Assembly (NCBI GenBank): GCA_037127315.1
Contig: JBBBDQ010000330.1
Location: 7,751,001-7,815,000 of the forward strand
Direction: 5' to 3'
Length of the DNA: 64,000 nucleotides
From: Ascarosepion bandense
Lineage: Eukaryota; Mollusca; Cephalopoda; Sepiida; Sepiidae
The position numbers and the translations under genes are program-made. The notes under the pieces were generated by a model that saw only the letters and a list, made by a program, of their open reading frames with translations, searched no databases and had not been told where the DNA came from. Shown here piece after piece: positions 1 through 11,026 of the stretch. The stretch's first letter is position 1. Each line of letters opens with the position of its first letter.

Positions 1-104
1 TAATAAAAGTGTATGGCCTTTATAAGTGACAAAATTATACAATTATTTTTTGGATGAGGGAGGAAATACTGACCTTTTAATTTGCACATAGAAATTACTA
101 TACA

Positions 105-1370
105 AAAAAAACAAACTTTAAATACACAAAAAAAAGTAAAATTATTTTAAAAATATGAAGACCAAACGATTTTTATTATACTTTTCAATTTTTGATAGGC
201 AATATATTCATTAATTCTTAACTTAAAAATCTAACCGCAACAAATCATTGATGATTTTAAAAATATTTTTGAAATTTTCTAAATTATCATAACAAAAAGA
301 AATGAAAACAATTCTTTCATTTCTTTTTTTTCTTCAGATTATAATGTCCTTATTTGTTATTATTTATTCAAGCAATTAAAAGCATATAAAATTAAATAAT
401 ATCAGAGTTTTATTGCATTTATTATTTTACTCTTTGGAGGAGATTTTCAGTTACAGAGGCCAAATTAAAAAAATATAAAGATGATTTATATTCCCCACTG
501 AATCCTGCGTTTAACTAATAAAATCAGACCGCAACAAATTAAAATTTATTAAAATTTCATGGATTTACATGGAGTCGGGGTAACAGAGGTAAAAAATTAT
601 TTTTACTAAGATTTTAAAAAAAATAATAATTTCAAAAATAATTTTATTCATTTGAGAATAAGTACTGAATTTTTCATTAAAATCTGAAAATTATTTGATT
701 TTTGTGAGAATTTCCAAATTAATGTGTTTGTCACCGGAAAAAAAATGGTTATATCATCATTACATTTTCCATGGATGTACGTTGTGGTACAGTGGATATC
801 GGAACGAGAAACTGGGGAGCCGAGTTCGAATTCCAGTTGAATCCATTGTATTCACTTACGCGCAAATACCCTTGGGAAAGGTATTAATCCGTCTCATTCC
901 TTCCAGTTATGGGTTAAATAACAGGACAGATTGGGTTCTATAGCCTTGGTCGGCAACCAGTCTACCGCAGAAAGCAATGGCAACCTACTGCGGGATAATC
1001 TTCTGCCCAGTCAGTCATGTCTCTGTCGAGACATGATCAGCAAAGTGTGTATCATGTATGGCACTTTAACTGATTGTAAACCGTCGTAACGTTTTAGTTG
1101 CTCGCTAACTCAAATCAAAACAAGATTTTCTGCCAAAATTTCGAACATGTTAGAAGGGATTAATAATTTTTTTTTAAATAATTAAAAATTACTTTGATTT
1201 TTCTTCTTAATAATAATATAAATATTTTGATGGAAAAAGTTCGTTTTTATTAAGTGTGCGATCTTTTTTATTCATACTCTGCTGCTCTTAGCGATTTATT
1301 AAGATACAAACTTTTCGTTTCCATTTTTTCCAGACACATACACGTAACTTTAAATTCATATTCACTAAAT
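105..1370 (+). repeat. Dispersed repeat family A, copy 1
   Basis: This non-coding AT-rich block is closely similar to 40885-41815 and, inverted, to 60045-60300. Shared landmarks include AAATCTAACCGCAACAAATC, ATTATTTATTCAAGCAATTA, and TTTGTCACCGGAAAAAAA. The similarity is seen directly by comparing the copies. No long ORF or transposase is visible, so its class is unknown. Copy 1 differs from copy 2 mainly by a roughly 300-bp SINE insertion near 776. Confidence 0.8.
776..1075 (+). mobile_element. tRNA-derived SINE (SINE-A), inserted in repeat family A
   Basis: The head carries A-box-like TGGTACAGTGG and B-box-like GAGTTCGAATTCC, the internal Pol III promoter of a tRNA ancestor. The body has TTATGGGTTAAATAACAG and the tail has GTCAGTCATGTCTC ending near GGCACTTTAACTGA. 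The same element recurs at about ten places in the window. The orthologous repeat position at 41575 lacks it, which defines this as an insertion. Confidence 0.85.
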
Positions 1371-1414
1371 TTGTCTCTAGTTTCCTGACAACAAGGATTT
1401 TTTATTTTTTTTAA

Positions 1415-1895
1415 TTTTTTTATATAAGCGTTTCACCCCGAGCAAGGCATGTCACTGCCACTACTGCGCAGGGGGCTACATAGAGTGGAGAAAGGATGAT
1501 TAAATATAGGAAATGTCAGAGGGTGGGTGATAGGCGGGTAGGGATACCGATGGTGGGTGATAGGCGGGTAGGGATACCGAGAATGGTTAAATATAGGAAA
1601 TGTCAGAGGGTGGGTGATAGGCGGGTAAGGATACCGAGAATGGTTAAATATAGGAAATGTCAGAGGGTGGGTGATAGGCATGTAAGGATACCGAGAATGA
1701 GGGTTGGGTAAATGAGAGTGTTCTGAGAATAAATGGGAGTTAGTGTGATAGGAGGTGTCTATTGACCCTACATTTAAACACCTGGAGATTGTAGCTGTCG
1801 GGAAAGCAGACTTGTGGAAGGGAGTTCCATAGGCGGGAAGCGCGAGAAAAGATGTTCGCATCCTTTGATTGCTTGTTTTGTTCATGTTTTCTAGC
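1415..1895 (-). pseudogene. 5'-truncated LINE, RT C-terminus and 3' UTR
   Basis: Read on the minus strand it carries remnants of the reverse transcriptase C-terminal tail (SRFLALPAYGTPFHKSAFP type, a shifted reading of the RLWNSLP motif), then a 3' UTR ending in the GCCTTGCTCGGGGTGAAA signature and an A-rich end. Better preserved relatives lie at 33610-34322 and 5648-6098. It is a dead copy of a Jockey/CR1-like non-LTR element; the clade is inferred, not tested. Confidence 0.75.
1497..1705. repeat. Minisatellite inside LINE 3' UTR
   Basis: About three units of roughly 57 bp plus a partial one, each containing TATAGGAAATGTCAGAGGGT followed by GGGTGATAGGCGGGTA. Other copies of this LINE (for example 33680-33730) carry the segment once, so the expansion arose within this copy. 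The short ORFs across it, rich in RYPYPPITHP on the minus strand, are by-products of the repeat. Confidence 0.8.
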
Positions 1896-2377
1896 ATGTC
1901 ATTCCGAAGAATTCAAACAGACTGTTTTCTAAGTTTTTCATTTTGTTTTCTTTTTTGCTCAATCTGTCTGCCTGTTTTTATTAACTTGCTGTTTATTGTC
2001 AGTTGATAGAAAATCCAGTGCATTTTCTCGAAACCAGCATACCGAGCACGAACAACATCAAAATGTGCTGACCATCGTGTGTCAGACAGACATTGACCAA
2101 AAAATCTTTTTCCCAGAAATTATGTCAATACATTCCAGCGATGAGTTGAACCAGTAAAAAACGAATATTGATGCTGAACCAAGTCAAAGAATTTTATTCT
2201 GTAGACGACACTCGTTGTTGCAGAGACCTCTTCGGTTAACGAACAGTTTTTTCTTGCTTTTATCTTTGTGCTGATAGCATATTTTGTTTGAGGAAGAACT
2301 TAACATTTTTGCAGTGTTCTCAGTGTGTAATTGTGTCCATTATTTTTTCTATTGTTCCACATATTAAAATATAAAAG

Positions 2378-2882
2378 GACTAGCAGTATAGCCCGGCGTT
2401 GCTCGGGTGTAATGAAAGCTTTAAAACTAATCCATGGTCCTGGAGCTCAGACTCAGCCTAAAGAATATTTGTGTGAAGTTTGGTGAGAATCGGATAGAAA
2501 TTATGGATTTGTATAAAGGACATACAGACAGATAAACAGACACACACACAAACATCTTGCCTTATATATATATTATCGATTTTCTACACTATTGTAAGAA
2601 CTGCAACCTTGAAACTTCTGAATATCGTTTCTTATGTTTTTGTCTATGAGTGTATCAAAATTGATTAAAATCGGACTACTCCTTCTAGAACCCGATTTTT
2701 TTGATTATCGATTTTCGTTATTTATCGAGGGTACCTCGATACAAAACCTAGCTAAGAACACTCGCAGATGCTTATAGTACATTGTGTAAATTTTCAAGAA
2801 AATCGGTTCAGCGTTTCGAAGTCTATAGTTAACGGACACACACACACAGACAAAGTTCCATTTATAAATAAGTTTATATAAG
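2378..2882 (+). repeat. Dispersed repeat family C (CCCGGCGTTGCTCGGG), copy 1
   Basis: It begins with ACTAGCAGTATAGCCCGGCG and the hairpin-forming CCCGGCGTTGCTCGGG, has a short (TA)n tract near 2562, and ends with AATCGGTTCAGCG, an (AC)n run and TTTATAAATAAGTTTATA. Four more copies are at 19484, 31692, 46028 and, inverted, 59629. No ORF is intact; the superfamily is not identified. Confidence 0.8.
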
Positions 2883-2884
2883 TG

Positions 2885-3515
2885 ACGATGAAGACAGAGT
2901 GACAATAATTCTTAGTAAACCCCGACAATTTTATTATCATTTTCGCATATCACTGTAAAGTTGTTTGGTTTTCCTTCAGTGGTATATTAATATTGCTACA
3001 CTGAAGGTTTAGCATATTCATATTTGATTAAAAATCTTCCATAAAAATATTGACAATCAAAAAAGGGAAAAAACATAGCAAACAATCAAATAACCCGTTT
3101 TCAATGTAGGACTGGAAAGACCACAATGCCTACTCTCAGTTATAATGTACAGAAAGAAATGGTAGGCAGGAGAAGCGTAGAATCAGTTAAAACCATGTAT
3201 ATATATATATATATATATATATCTCGGATACATAATCTAAGCGTTTTTTTTATCAATTTCACTTGTTTTCTTTCGTTTACAATTCAGCACCTGCTTATCT
3301 GTTCAGACTTTTTGCGATCTTCGAACTCAATAGTCTGTCGAATTTGTTATTTGCTTCTTGTGTCGAAGATTTGATTACAACCTCTGATTCCTTCTGGTTT
3401 TTGCTTCATCTTTCTAAGACATATGTTGCTTTGATTCCTACAAAGTTCAATCTGTGTCGAGTAGAGGGGAAATAGATGGCAAACTCATTGAGTTGATGAA
3501 CTCGTGTATGTAATC
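2885..3515. other. No gene seen; short (AT)n tract
   Basis: AT-rich sequence with an (AT)n microsatellite at about 3197-3222. The reading frames here show no family resemblance I recognise and no splice-bounded exon. Confidence 0.5.
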
Positions 3516-3519
3516 CAGT

Positions 3520-4130
3520 ATATCCTGCACATATACAAATCTACCATCCGCTCGTGCATTGAATACTGCTGCCATATATGGTCAGGTGCTCCTGCTATCC
3601 ACCTCGGGGTTCTTGACAAAATCCAACGGAGAATATGTAATGTGATCGATTCCGACTTTGCATCTTGGATACAGTCACTTTCTCACCGGTGCAATGTTGC
3701 TTCCCCGTGTCTCTTCTACAAATACTTTCATGGCTTCTGCTCAGATGAATGTAGCTCACTCATACCCCCCCCCCATACATGAACTTGCTCGAGCCACAAG
3801 ATTAGCAACTAGGTCCCACCCTTTTACTGTGAAACCAATAAGTTGTAAACGCAAGTTCTACTCCAGCAGCTTCTTCTCTCGCACTTCCGCTTGTGGAATT
3901 CCCTTCCGTTTACTTGCTTTCCCAACAGCTAAAATCTTCAAAAATTCAAATGTAAAGTCAATAGTCATCTACTATCTCACTAACTTGCATCCTCTCTCTC
4001 TCTCTCTCATGCTTCTTTCTTCGTTCACTCCACTCTCAGCAGTATTTTCATCCTTCTCCTACCCTCTTCCTGACACCCCTTGTAACCTGTCACTCTTTTT
4101 CATAACTTACCTCCTATGTAACCGTCTAAT
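3520..4130 (+). pseudogene. 5'-truncated LINE, reverse transcriptase C-terminal region
   Basis: The plus-strand reading starts with LHIYKSTIRSCIEYCCHIWS, the thumb region after the catalytic RT core, and continues with the IQRRICNVI and LSHRCNVASPCLFYKYFHGF motifs, then in another frame RATRLATRSHPFTVKPISCK. Frames shift at least once, so it is dead. It matches the 33761-34270 copy in order. The 3' UTR lacks the usual GCAAGG end. Confidence 0.85.
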
Positions 4131-4299
4131 TAACAGTGACATTATAATGTCTTGCTTGGAGCGACACGATTATAAAAAAAATATCGTCCAGACATATTTG
4201 AGGTATTATCATATGACTGACCTCAGCAATTTGATGGTGGAATTTTGTTCTCATTAAGAAAATTCAAAACACTTTCAGTTAGATTCTTTGCTCCGTTAG

Positions 4300-5232
4300 A
4301 AAAAAAATGGGGATAAACATCAGGATATGTTCCACAGGTTCACAGTAAATGCCAGTTGATTTGTGTGTGAGATGTCTGGAGCGGAATCTACACTTATTGA
4401 ATAATACTTTACTTCTTTTACTTCTTCAAGAATAATACAAAGAACCTGTTGTCTCAATTCAATAAATTCCTTGCAAAAATTTCTAGATAAAGGTTTCAGG
4501 ATTTCCATACATTTTGAAATGTTTTTTTTTTTTCAAAAAAGGGTCAAATTCACTCAGTAGCTCTAGTATACCTAAATAACTGCCATTTTTTGCTGACCCA
4601 ATAACCTGATTTTCTTTAAAAAAAAAATGACAAAACTCTGGAGGCAAGAAAAGCAAATTACAGAAACTACAGATGTCAGCACTTTATGCCAATATTCCTT
4701 CTGCGAGGATTGTTGCTTCTTAAATGATAAAGAATCTGCACTTTTAGTTTCTTTATCCCTTATTAAATATTCTGTCATGAACTTTTGATGTTCTTCTCCA
4801 TTTTCAAGTTCTTGCTGTGCTTCAAGTCACTGAACCCCAATATAGCAAAGAAAGATTATTTCTTGGACAATAGGTGACATACAAAGAAGTAAAAACAATA
4901 TGTTGTACACACTCGCCATTTATTTTTGAACACATAGAGGAATACCTTGCCTTCATATTTTCTACTCCAGCTGTTTAATACACTGTGTGTGAGTTTGAAA
5001 AATTGCTATCATGATTGTGTCATGATGGGGGCCCACTACGAATCCAGTAATCTATTGTGTTAGTATCATTAATGTTCCATAGCCCCAGATCTGTCTCTTG
5101 GATTGCAAATACCTTTATGTTACAGATTTAGGTATTTACTTTTGTTAAATCTCAGCAGCAGCAGCAGCAACCAACAGGTGATGATGATATGTCTGCATAA
5201 ACTGGATGATTAGTAGCAGGAATAGATGTAGA
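4300..5232 (-). pseudogene. hAT-type (ZMYM1/DUF4371-like) transposase pseudogene, copy 1
   Basis: Minus-strand fragments in order read a linker resembling DPxxWNINDTNT, then YLIRDKETKSADSLSFKKQQ followed by EYWHKVLTSVVSV, then KYYSISVDSAPDISHTNQLA. The last is the RNase-H-like start typical of the hAT transposases related to ZMYM1 and DUF4371 proteins; that family match is from memory. Stops and frameshifts break it into 60-70 residue pieces. A tandem second copy follows at 5488-7500. It is interrupted at 5233 by a LINE 3' UTR. Confidence 0.75.
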
Positions 5233-5480
5233 CACTTTTTTTTTTTAATCATATCACCCCAAGCAAGGCGGTAACGCCACTGGTGTGCAAGGGGGCTACA
5301 TAAAAGTGAAAAGATTGAAAAGAAAGCTGGAAACCACATCCTAAACAGGGAACAAGAGATGAGCCTCTTCACCTGTTCAATAGACGTGGGTGGTGTGTGT
5401 ACCGGGCGATAGATAGATCTATCTACTCCAATTGAAAAAAAAAAAAAAAAAGAAAAAGAAACCAAAGTGAGAAGATTGGA
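5233..5480 (-). mobile_element. LINE 3'-end fragment (UTR-only type)
   Basis: Read on the minus strand it ends ...GCCTTGCTTGGGGTGATA then A-rich. The body (ACCCGGGC-like block, CACCTGTTCAATAGACG inverted) is shared with 24020-24228 and 58905-59098, which are the same length and also lack coding sequence. It separates the two hAT copies. Confidence 0.7.
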
Positions 5481-5647
5481 AAAGTTGATCTGTGTGTGAG
5501 ATGTCTGGAGCGGAATCTACACTTATTGAATAATACTTTACCTCTTTTACTTCTTCAAGAATAATACAAAGAACCTGTTGTCTCAATTCAATAAATTCCT
5601 CACAAATATTTACAGATAAATATGACAGATTTCTTTTTCCAGGATTT

Positions 5648-6098
5648 TTTTTTAATCATCTCACCCCAAGCAAGGCATTCCACTGCCACTATTGCGCATG
5701 GGGCTACATAGGGGAAGGTAAAGAGAAGTAGTGGTGAGACATAGGGAATGTCAGGAGGAAGGTGACAGATGAGTAAGGATAGCGAGGATGAGGGTTGGGC
5801 AGATGGGAAGAGTGTTTGATAGAATGGGAGCAGGTTAGTGTGTTAGGAGGTGTCTATTGACCTTACATTTAAACTCCTGGAGATTGTAGCCGTCGGGGAA
5901 GCAATCGTGTGGAAGAGAATTCCACAGTCGGGAAGTGCGAGGAAAGAAACTGTTGGAGTAGAAGTTACGGCTGCATTTTATCGGTTTCACTGTAAAAGGG
6001 TGGGATCTAGTTGCTAATCTAGTATCTCGTTCAAATTCGTATTTAGGGGGCACCAGTGATCTAAGTTCATCGGAGCAGGAGCCGTGAAAGTATTTATA
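5648..6098 (-). pseudogene. 5'-truncated LINE inserted in hAT copy 2
   Basis: Minus-strand ORF of about 72 residues reads FERDTRLATRSHPFTVKPIK, then NFYSNSFFPRTSRLWNSLPH and ends LQEFKCKVNRHLLTH-stop. This is the intact C-terminus of the window's main LINE family. The UTR ends GCCTTGCTTGGGGTGAGATG followed by A's. The flanking hAT sequence continues on both sides exactly as in copy 1. Confidence 0.85.
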
Positions 6099-6436
6099 GA
6101 AATATTTCCATATATTTTGAGATGTTCTAATAAAGGGACAAATTTACTCAGCAGCTCTAATATACCTAAATAGTTGCCATTTTTGCTAACCCAATAATCT
6201 GGTTTTCTCTGCGAAATAGCAAACCTCTGGAGGCAGGAAACAGAAACCACACGTATCAATACTTCATTCCAATATTCTTGCTCTGAGCGACGTTGCTCAA
6301 AAAATAAACAATCTACACTTCCAGTATCTTTATGCCTTATCAAACATGATGTTATGTACTTTCAATGTTCTTCTCCATTTTCATGTTCTTCAATAATTTC
6401 CAATCATTGAACCCCGATGTAGCAAAGGAAACTTTT

Positions 6437-6858
6437 TTAAACCAGCATATCAACCTTCATTAGATCATTTAATGCTGAAAATCGTTTTTGATTTGTTTTA
6501 TTTAGTTTATTTGTTTTATTGTTTTTTCAAGATTCATTGAGATTTGTTTAAAGGCAGAGTCCCTAAGTCCTACCCTTGTTATTTAACCCATAACTGGAGG
6601 GACGGAACGGATTAATACATTTCCCAAGGGTACCAGTGCTTAAGTGAATTCAGGGTATTCGACTGGAATTCGAACTCAGCTCACTGATTTCTCTTTCCGA
6701 GTCGATATCCACCACACCACAACGCACATCCGTCCATAAACGCTTACAGCACCTGGTATTTCCAAGCGGTCACCCATCTAAGTACTGACCAGACTCAACG
6801 TTGCTTAATTTCGGTGATCGAGCGAGAACCGGTGTATTCAACGTGATAGGCCGTAAGC
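6437..6858 (-). mobile_element. Composite 5S rRNA-tRNA SINE, copy 1
   Basis: In sense (minus) order: a 117-bp 5S rRNA-like head at 6858-6742 (GCTTACGGCC start; CACCGGTTCTCGCTCGATCA and GATGGGTGACCGCTTGG inside, with the 5S internal control region), a tRNA-like unit with TTCGAATTCC, the body TTATGGGTTAAATAACA, then a tail containing ATTAAATGATCTAATGAAGG and GTTGATATGCTGG. Inserted in hAT copy 2; the matching place in copy 1 near 4855 is empty. Confidence 0.85.
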
Positions 6859-7500
6859 CGAAGCTTCTTTCTTGGAAAATAAGCGACATACACAGCAATA
6901 AAACGACCTTAGGATGGTGAACAAAATTGCCATTCACGTTTACACACTCGCCATTCACATCTGAACATATTGTTTGATAAATATTCTGCCTCCATATTCT
7001 CTACTCCAGATGTTTTAAACACTCTGTGAGAGTTTGGAAGATTACTATCATGATTCTAACATAATGAGAGCCCACTACAAATCTAGTTATTTACTGTGTT
7101 AGTATCATTAATAATCCATACTCTTGGATCTGTTTCTTGGATTGCACACTTTTATTCTTACAGATTTAGGTATTTCTTTTTCTAAAATGTCACCAGTAGC
7201 AGCAACAGATAAAGATAGTATATCTGCTGAAACTGGAAGATTAGTAGCAGGAATAGATTTAGCTGTGGATACTATATCTGAACGAACAATACTAGTAACT
7301 GAAATTGCAGAAGTGGATGCTGATGTAAATGCTACAATTGAAGAAATGGCATGATTGTCTGACATCGCACCTATCATTCTTTTGATTGCATTCCAGACGG
7401 GTTCAATATTTTCGGATTCTTTTCCAGAGACTTTCAGAAGGTTCAAAGTTTCCAACAGATCAAAGGCTAAGTTTGAAGCATCGATATTAAAACTCTTAGT

Positions 7501-8035
7501 TGCTTAATACAAGAAAGGTGTTTAATAACTGTTGTGGTGGGGGGGGGGTCATAATTTTCTCAAAATGCAATAAAAGAATGGTCTTAAGAAAAAGGACGGT
7601 TTGGTAAATTATTTAAAGCAATAAAAAGTCTAAGGTAATAAACAGGGTGATCAGAAAATTCCTCAGAAGAAAAAAATTTAAAAAGTCTCCTTCCCGTTTA
7701 TTAGACACCTCTTCGAATTCTTCTTGAATCCTTTGAATATTTTCCACGGACGATATCTAAGCTTCAAGTAAAACTTGATGCATATTCACATAAATTTACT
7801 CAATGGCGTCTCATACTTGACTGACTAATTTCATGGGAGAATATAAGCTCAGGCATGCGCATTAAAGTCTTCTCTGATTGGTTGTTAAGTTGCATTAAGG
7901 CTGTACCACCGCTTCTGATATCGACAACAATTGTACGCATAATATAGTACTGGATTACTGGATTACTGGAATACTGGATTGGCGGTAAGGTTTCAACAAT
8001 TTATACTCGAAGTGGCTAAATGCAACCGTAAGTTT
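7501..8035. other. No gene seen
   Basis: Mixed sequence with a run of nine G at about 7540 and a short imperfect repeat of TACTGGAT near 7950. No ORF with recognisable domains and no known repeat end is visible. Confidence 0.5.
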
Positions 8036-8037
8036 TA

Positions 8038-8274
8038 GGCTAACAGTTTCTTCTGGTGTACAGCTAGCTTGTGGAATTCCCTTCCGGCTTCTTGCTTTCC
8101 AGTCAATTTTGAGCTTCTAAAATGTAAATGCAATGTCAATTGAAACCTGTCATCTTAAATCTTGTTCATTTATTATTCTATCTCTTTAACAGTGTTTTTT
8201 TCTCTAGCACTCAGTATCTCGTTGTGTTCTTAGTGGCTTTATTGCCTTAGCTGGATTGAAATAATAAAAAATAA
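8038..8274 (+). mobile_element. LINE 3'-end fragment
   Basis: Contains TGTGGAATTCCCTTCCGG and CTTGCTTTCCAG, the degenerate RLWNSLP...FP end of the RT ORF, then a pyrimidine-rich UTR and a GCCTTAGCTGGATTGAAATA end. It is a diverged relative of the copies at 28780-29030 and 36288-36535. Confidence 0.7.
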
Positions 8275-8739
8275 GTTTATCTTGCGAAAAGTAAACCAAG
8301 TCAAAGTCTTTTTTATATTTAAATATTTTTGTTCACATAGTATTCGATTTGATAAGATATCGCTTTTAACCGAAGGCAAGTAAAACAGAGACGAATACAT
8401 TCCAGTTAGGAAATATAATGTGCATAAATTTAACATACATCAGTTTTCTTCTCTATTAGCTAATTACTTTCACAATAGCCTTTCGGAAACTGAACAGTCA
8501 ATCCACCCCCAAACCTCTCGAAATACGCTCTCACGAAGGGCTAATTAACAGCCATTGAAATGTCTAATTAAAGAACGCACAGTTCATTAAAACTTCATCA
8601 TGAGAAGTAGAATTAAAACTTGGGAATCAACAAAGCAGTCAATCTAGTTGTGTTTATTTGTTTTCGGAACAGCAACGCAGAAAAGTAATTAGCAGACTAG
8701 TCACATAGACCGTCTCTACCGTAGTGAGATCGACACAAT

Positions 8740-9062
8740 GTTCCACAAAAGTGACCTAGTAACAGTATTCAGCAGGCAACTATTACATAACAATGCTATA
8801 CAGGGCACGATTAATAAAGTGTCGTCGAAATTAATCAAAAGTGAAAATAACACTGACACTTCATTTTGACAGGTATATTTACCCAAATCACACAAAAATA
8901 TCTTGAAATACTAAAGAGTAAATTTATTCAATAAAATCGTCATTAGGTTCAATCACGGCTTCCAGGCGATTTCGAAATCACCTGTAACTCTTTTAAAGGT
9001 CTACTTATTTAAATGCTGCCATAATTTTCCTTCAGTTTATCTTTTTGCATTACAAAGAATTA
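8740..9062 (+). repeat. Isolated copy of the tRNA-Trp downstream module
   Basis: Segments such as GTGTCGTCGAAAT, ATATTTACCCAAAT, TCTTGAAATACTAAAGAGTA and TTCAATAAAATCGTCATTAG match the sequence found downstream of tRNA-Trp loci at 55700-55960, 58230-58470 and 62750-62930. There is no tRNA here, so the module is dispersed independently of the tRNA. Confidence 0.65.
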
Positions 9063-9082
9063 TATAGAGTTGCGTATCGTCC

Positions 9083-9256
9083 GGTTCGCACACGTCTCTG
9101 GTATTTGAACAGGAATATAGGTTTTTACATTGTTTCTTTTTTAGGAATGGGTTTCTGGTTCCTTCTAAAGCCGTTTTTATTCTCTTTCACTCTCAGTAGC
9201 CCATTGTGTCTTAATGGCATTATCCCCTTGTTCTGGGTGAAGTGATTTAAAAAAAA
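9083..9256 (+). mobile_element. LINE 3' UTR fragment
   Basis: It ends TTGTTCTGGGTGAAGTGATT followed by A's and has the AGTAGCCCATTGTG segment shared with the 28960-29030 LINE end. No coding part remains. It directly precedes a second LINE fragment. Confidence 0.55.
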
Positions 9257-9261
9257 TCTTC

Positions 9262-9965
9262 ATTATACTATTAGTCCGTGCATGGAGTATTGCTGTCATA
9301 TATAGTCAGGTGCCCCTGCTGTTCATCTCAGTGTTCTTGACAGGCTCCAGAGGAGAATCAGTAATGTGATAGGTACCTAATTGGCGGCTCGACTCTAGCC
9401 ACTTCCCCACCGACAGGATGTGGCTTCCTTTTGTCTGTTCTATAAATACTTTCATGGCTTCTGCTCCAACGAACTTAAGTCACTGGTGCCTCCGCAACAG
9501 GTGTTTACTCGTGCAACCAGACTGGCAACTGGGTCTCACCCATTCACAGTTAGATCAACCAAATGCAGATGACAATTCTACTCCTTTAGCTTCTTTTCTC
9601 GCACTTCCCGCCTGTGGAACTCGCTTCCATATTCTTGCTTTCCTGACGCCTACAACCTTCAGGAATTTAAATGCAATGTCAATACCCATCTCTTAACCAC
9701 TTGACTCTCGTTCTTTCTTCACCGCCCTGTATATGCTTTCCTTTATCTCCACATCTGTAACTGTCATCATACCTGTATTCCCATCTTTCTCTTGCTCCTT
9801 TCTAACTGGTTCGTCTTTCTCTTCACTTTCTTCACTCTCTTCACTCTCTCCTATCTAATCTTTTTACTCTGATGTAGCCCCTTAATCTTTTTACTCTTAT
9901 GTAGCCCCCTGCACATCAGTGGCGTTACCGCCTTGCACGCGGTGACACGATTAAAAGAAAAAAAA
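9262..9965 (+). pseudogene. 5'-truncated LINE, RT C-terminus and complete 3' end
   Basis: Starts in the CIEYCCHI-like thumb region (GAGTATTGCTGTCATATATA), passes through the FYKYFHGFCS and TRLATGSHPF equivalents in shifting frames and ends with CCCTGCACATCAGTGGCGTT, then GCCTTGCACGCGGTGACACG and a polyA-like run. Several frameshifts are present. Confidence 0.8.
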
Positions 9966-10401
9966 CAATTTACACGAGCTCGCTAGATAGGTTAACCTCT
10001 TCTCCTCTCTGTCTCTCTTACTTTAAATATATCAAGTATGAATGGCAAACTTTCTAAGCCTTCTTTTCTTATCATGTGTCTTTGACATAAAAAAAAAAAG
10101 TTGCTTGGAAGGAATTATCACCAACCTTTGGGATGGAAAATTGTTAATTACTAGTGATATTCACGGTTTTACTGTTTTTCATTGAAAATAGTTTTGAGGT
10201 CTCCATACTCTGGTTGTTGTAGCTTCTCGATTGCCATGTAGCCGATAGAAAAGAAATCAGCTCAGATATACTTTTAACGTCTGCTGGCGCTACATAATAA
10301 TTTATCTAAATAAGGATGGTGGGCTTAGAAAATCTAATACTCACGGGGCGGATAGAGAGAAAGAGAGGCAGGGGAAAGCAATGCGAGACATACTTGATGG
10401 A

Positions 10402-10645
10402 GTGATTAGTTAAATGCCATACGTGATAAACGTTTGTCTCGATCATGTTGCTATTACTTTCTGCGGTAAACCAAAGTTATGGAACCCAATCTGTCTTGCT
10501 ATTTAACCTATAGTTGGAGGGAGAAGTGACTATTACTTTTCCAAAGGGTATTTGCGCGTAAGTGAATGCAACGAATACAACTGGAATTCAAACTCGTCTC
10601 TCCGATTTCTCGTTCTGAGCCGATATTTATTGCACCACAATGCGC
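10402..10645 (-). mobile_element. SINE-A copy, internally deleted
   Basis: Minus-strand SINE-A. The head gives TTCGAATTCC-like and GGTGCAATAAATATCGG; the tail region TAAATGCCATACGTGATAAA is present, but the middle hairpin section is missing compared with other copies. Confidence 0.7.
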
Positions 10646-10666
10646 ATTCCTCTTGGGAGAGATACC

Positions 10667-10760
10667 AAGAGGAAAAGTGTTAAGTGTGACAAGGGACGGA
10701 AGTGGAAGTCCATGATCGCCTACGACCTGAAAGGACACGGCACATAAAGAAGAAGATGTG
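10667..10760 (+). pseudogene. C-terminal scrap of a second LINE family
   Basis: Translates to a form of the ending W-K-S-M-I-A-Y-D-L-K-G-H-G-T followed by stop and an AAGAAGAAG tail. The same ending is at 18112-18400 and 47490-47535 and 40826-40872 on the minus strand. From memory this is the C-terminus of an RTE-like endonuclease-reverse transcriptase; that clade name is an inference. Confidence 0.6.
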
Positions 10761-11026
10761 AGGTAACCCAAAAATCTAATGCAAGCTATAAAATAGCAAC
10801 GAAACACCACATTAGTTAGTTATGTCAAAGGCCGCTTCTTTTCCTTTTAAAATGCATTTAGGTACGCGTACCAGTTCATGCCTTGGAGAAGAGATCTTTA
10901 TACATCGTTTCTCCATGACTTGAAAACGTGTTGATGCTAGAAACGGGAAACTCTTGCAAAGTTAAAAGTAATTTTCTTTCTTGATTGGAAACATGTAGAG
11001 ATCCGTTTCCATGATACGGCGTAGTA

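Larger units (their letters stand above)
5488..7500 (-). pseudogene. hAT-type transposase pseudogene, copy 2 with nested insertions
   Basis: Same transposase as copy 1, in the same orientation, and more complete at the 5' end. Minus-strand segments include VCNPRNRSKS, SIPATNLPVSADILSLSVAA, DTGSVDCLFFEQRRSEQEYW and SKNGNYLGILELLSKF. Two insertions interrupt it: a LINE at 5648-6098 and a 5S-tRNA SINE at 6437-6858. Comparison with copy 1, which lacks both, shows where each entered. Frameshifts and stops make it inactive. The hAT assignment rests on remembered ZMYM1/DUF4371 motifs. Confidence 0.75.
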
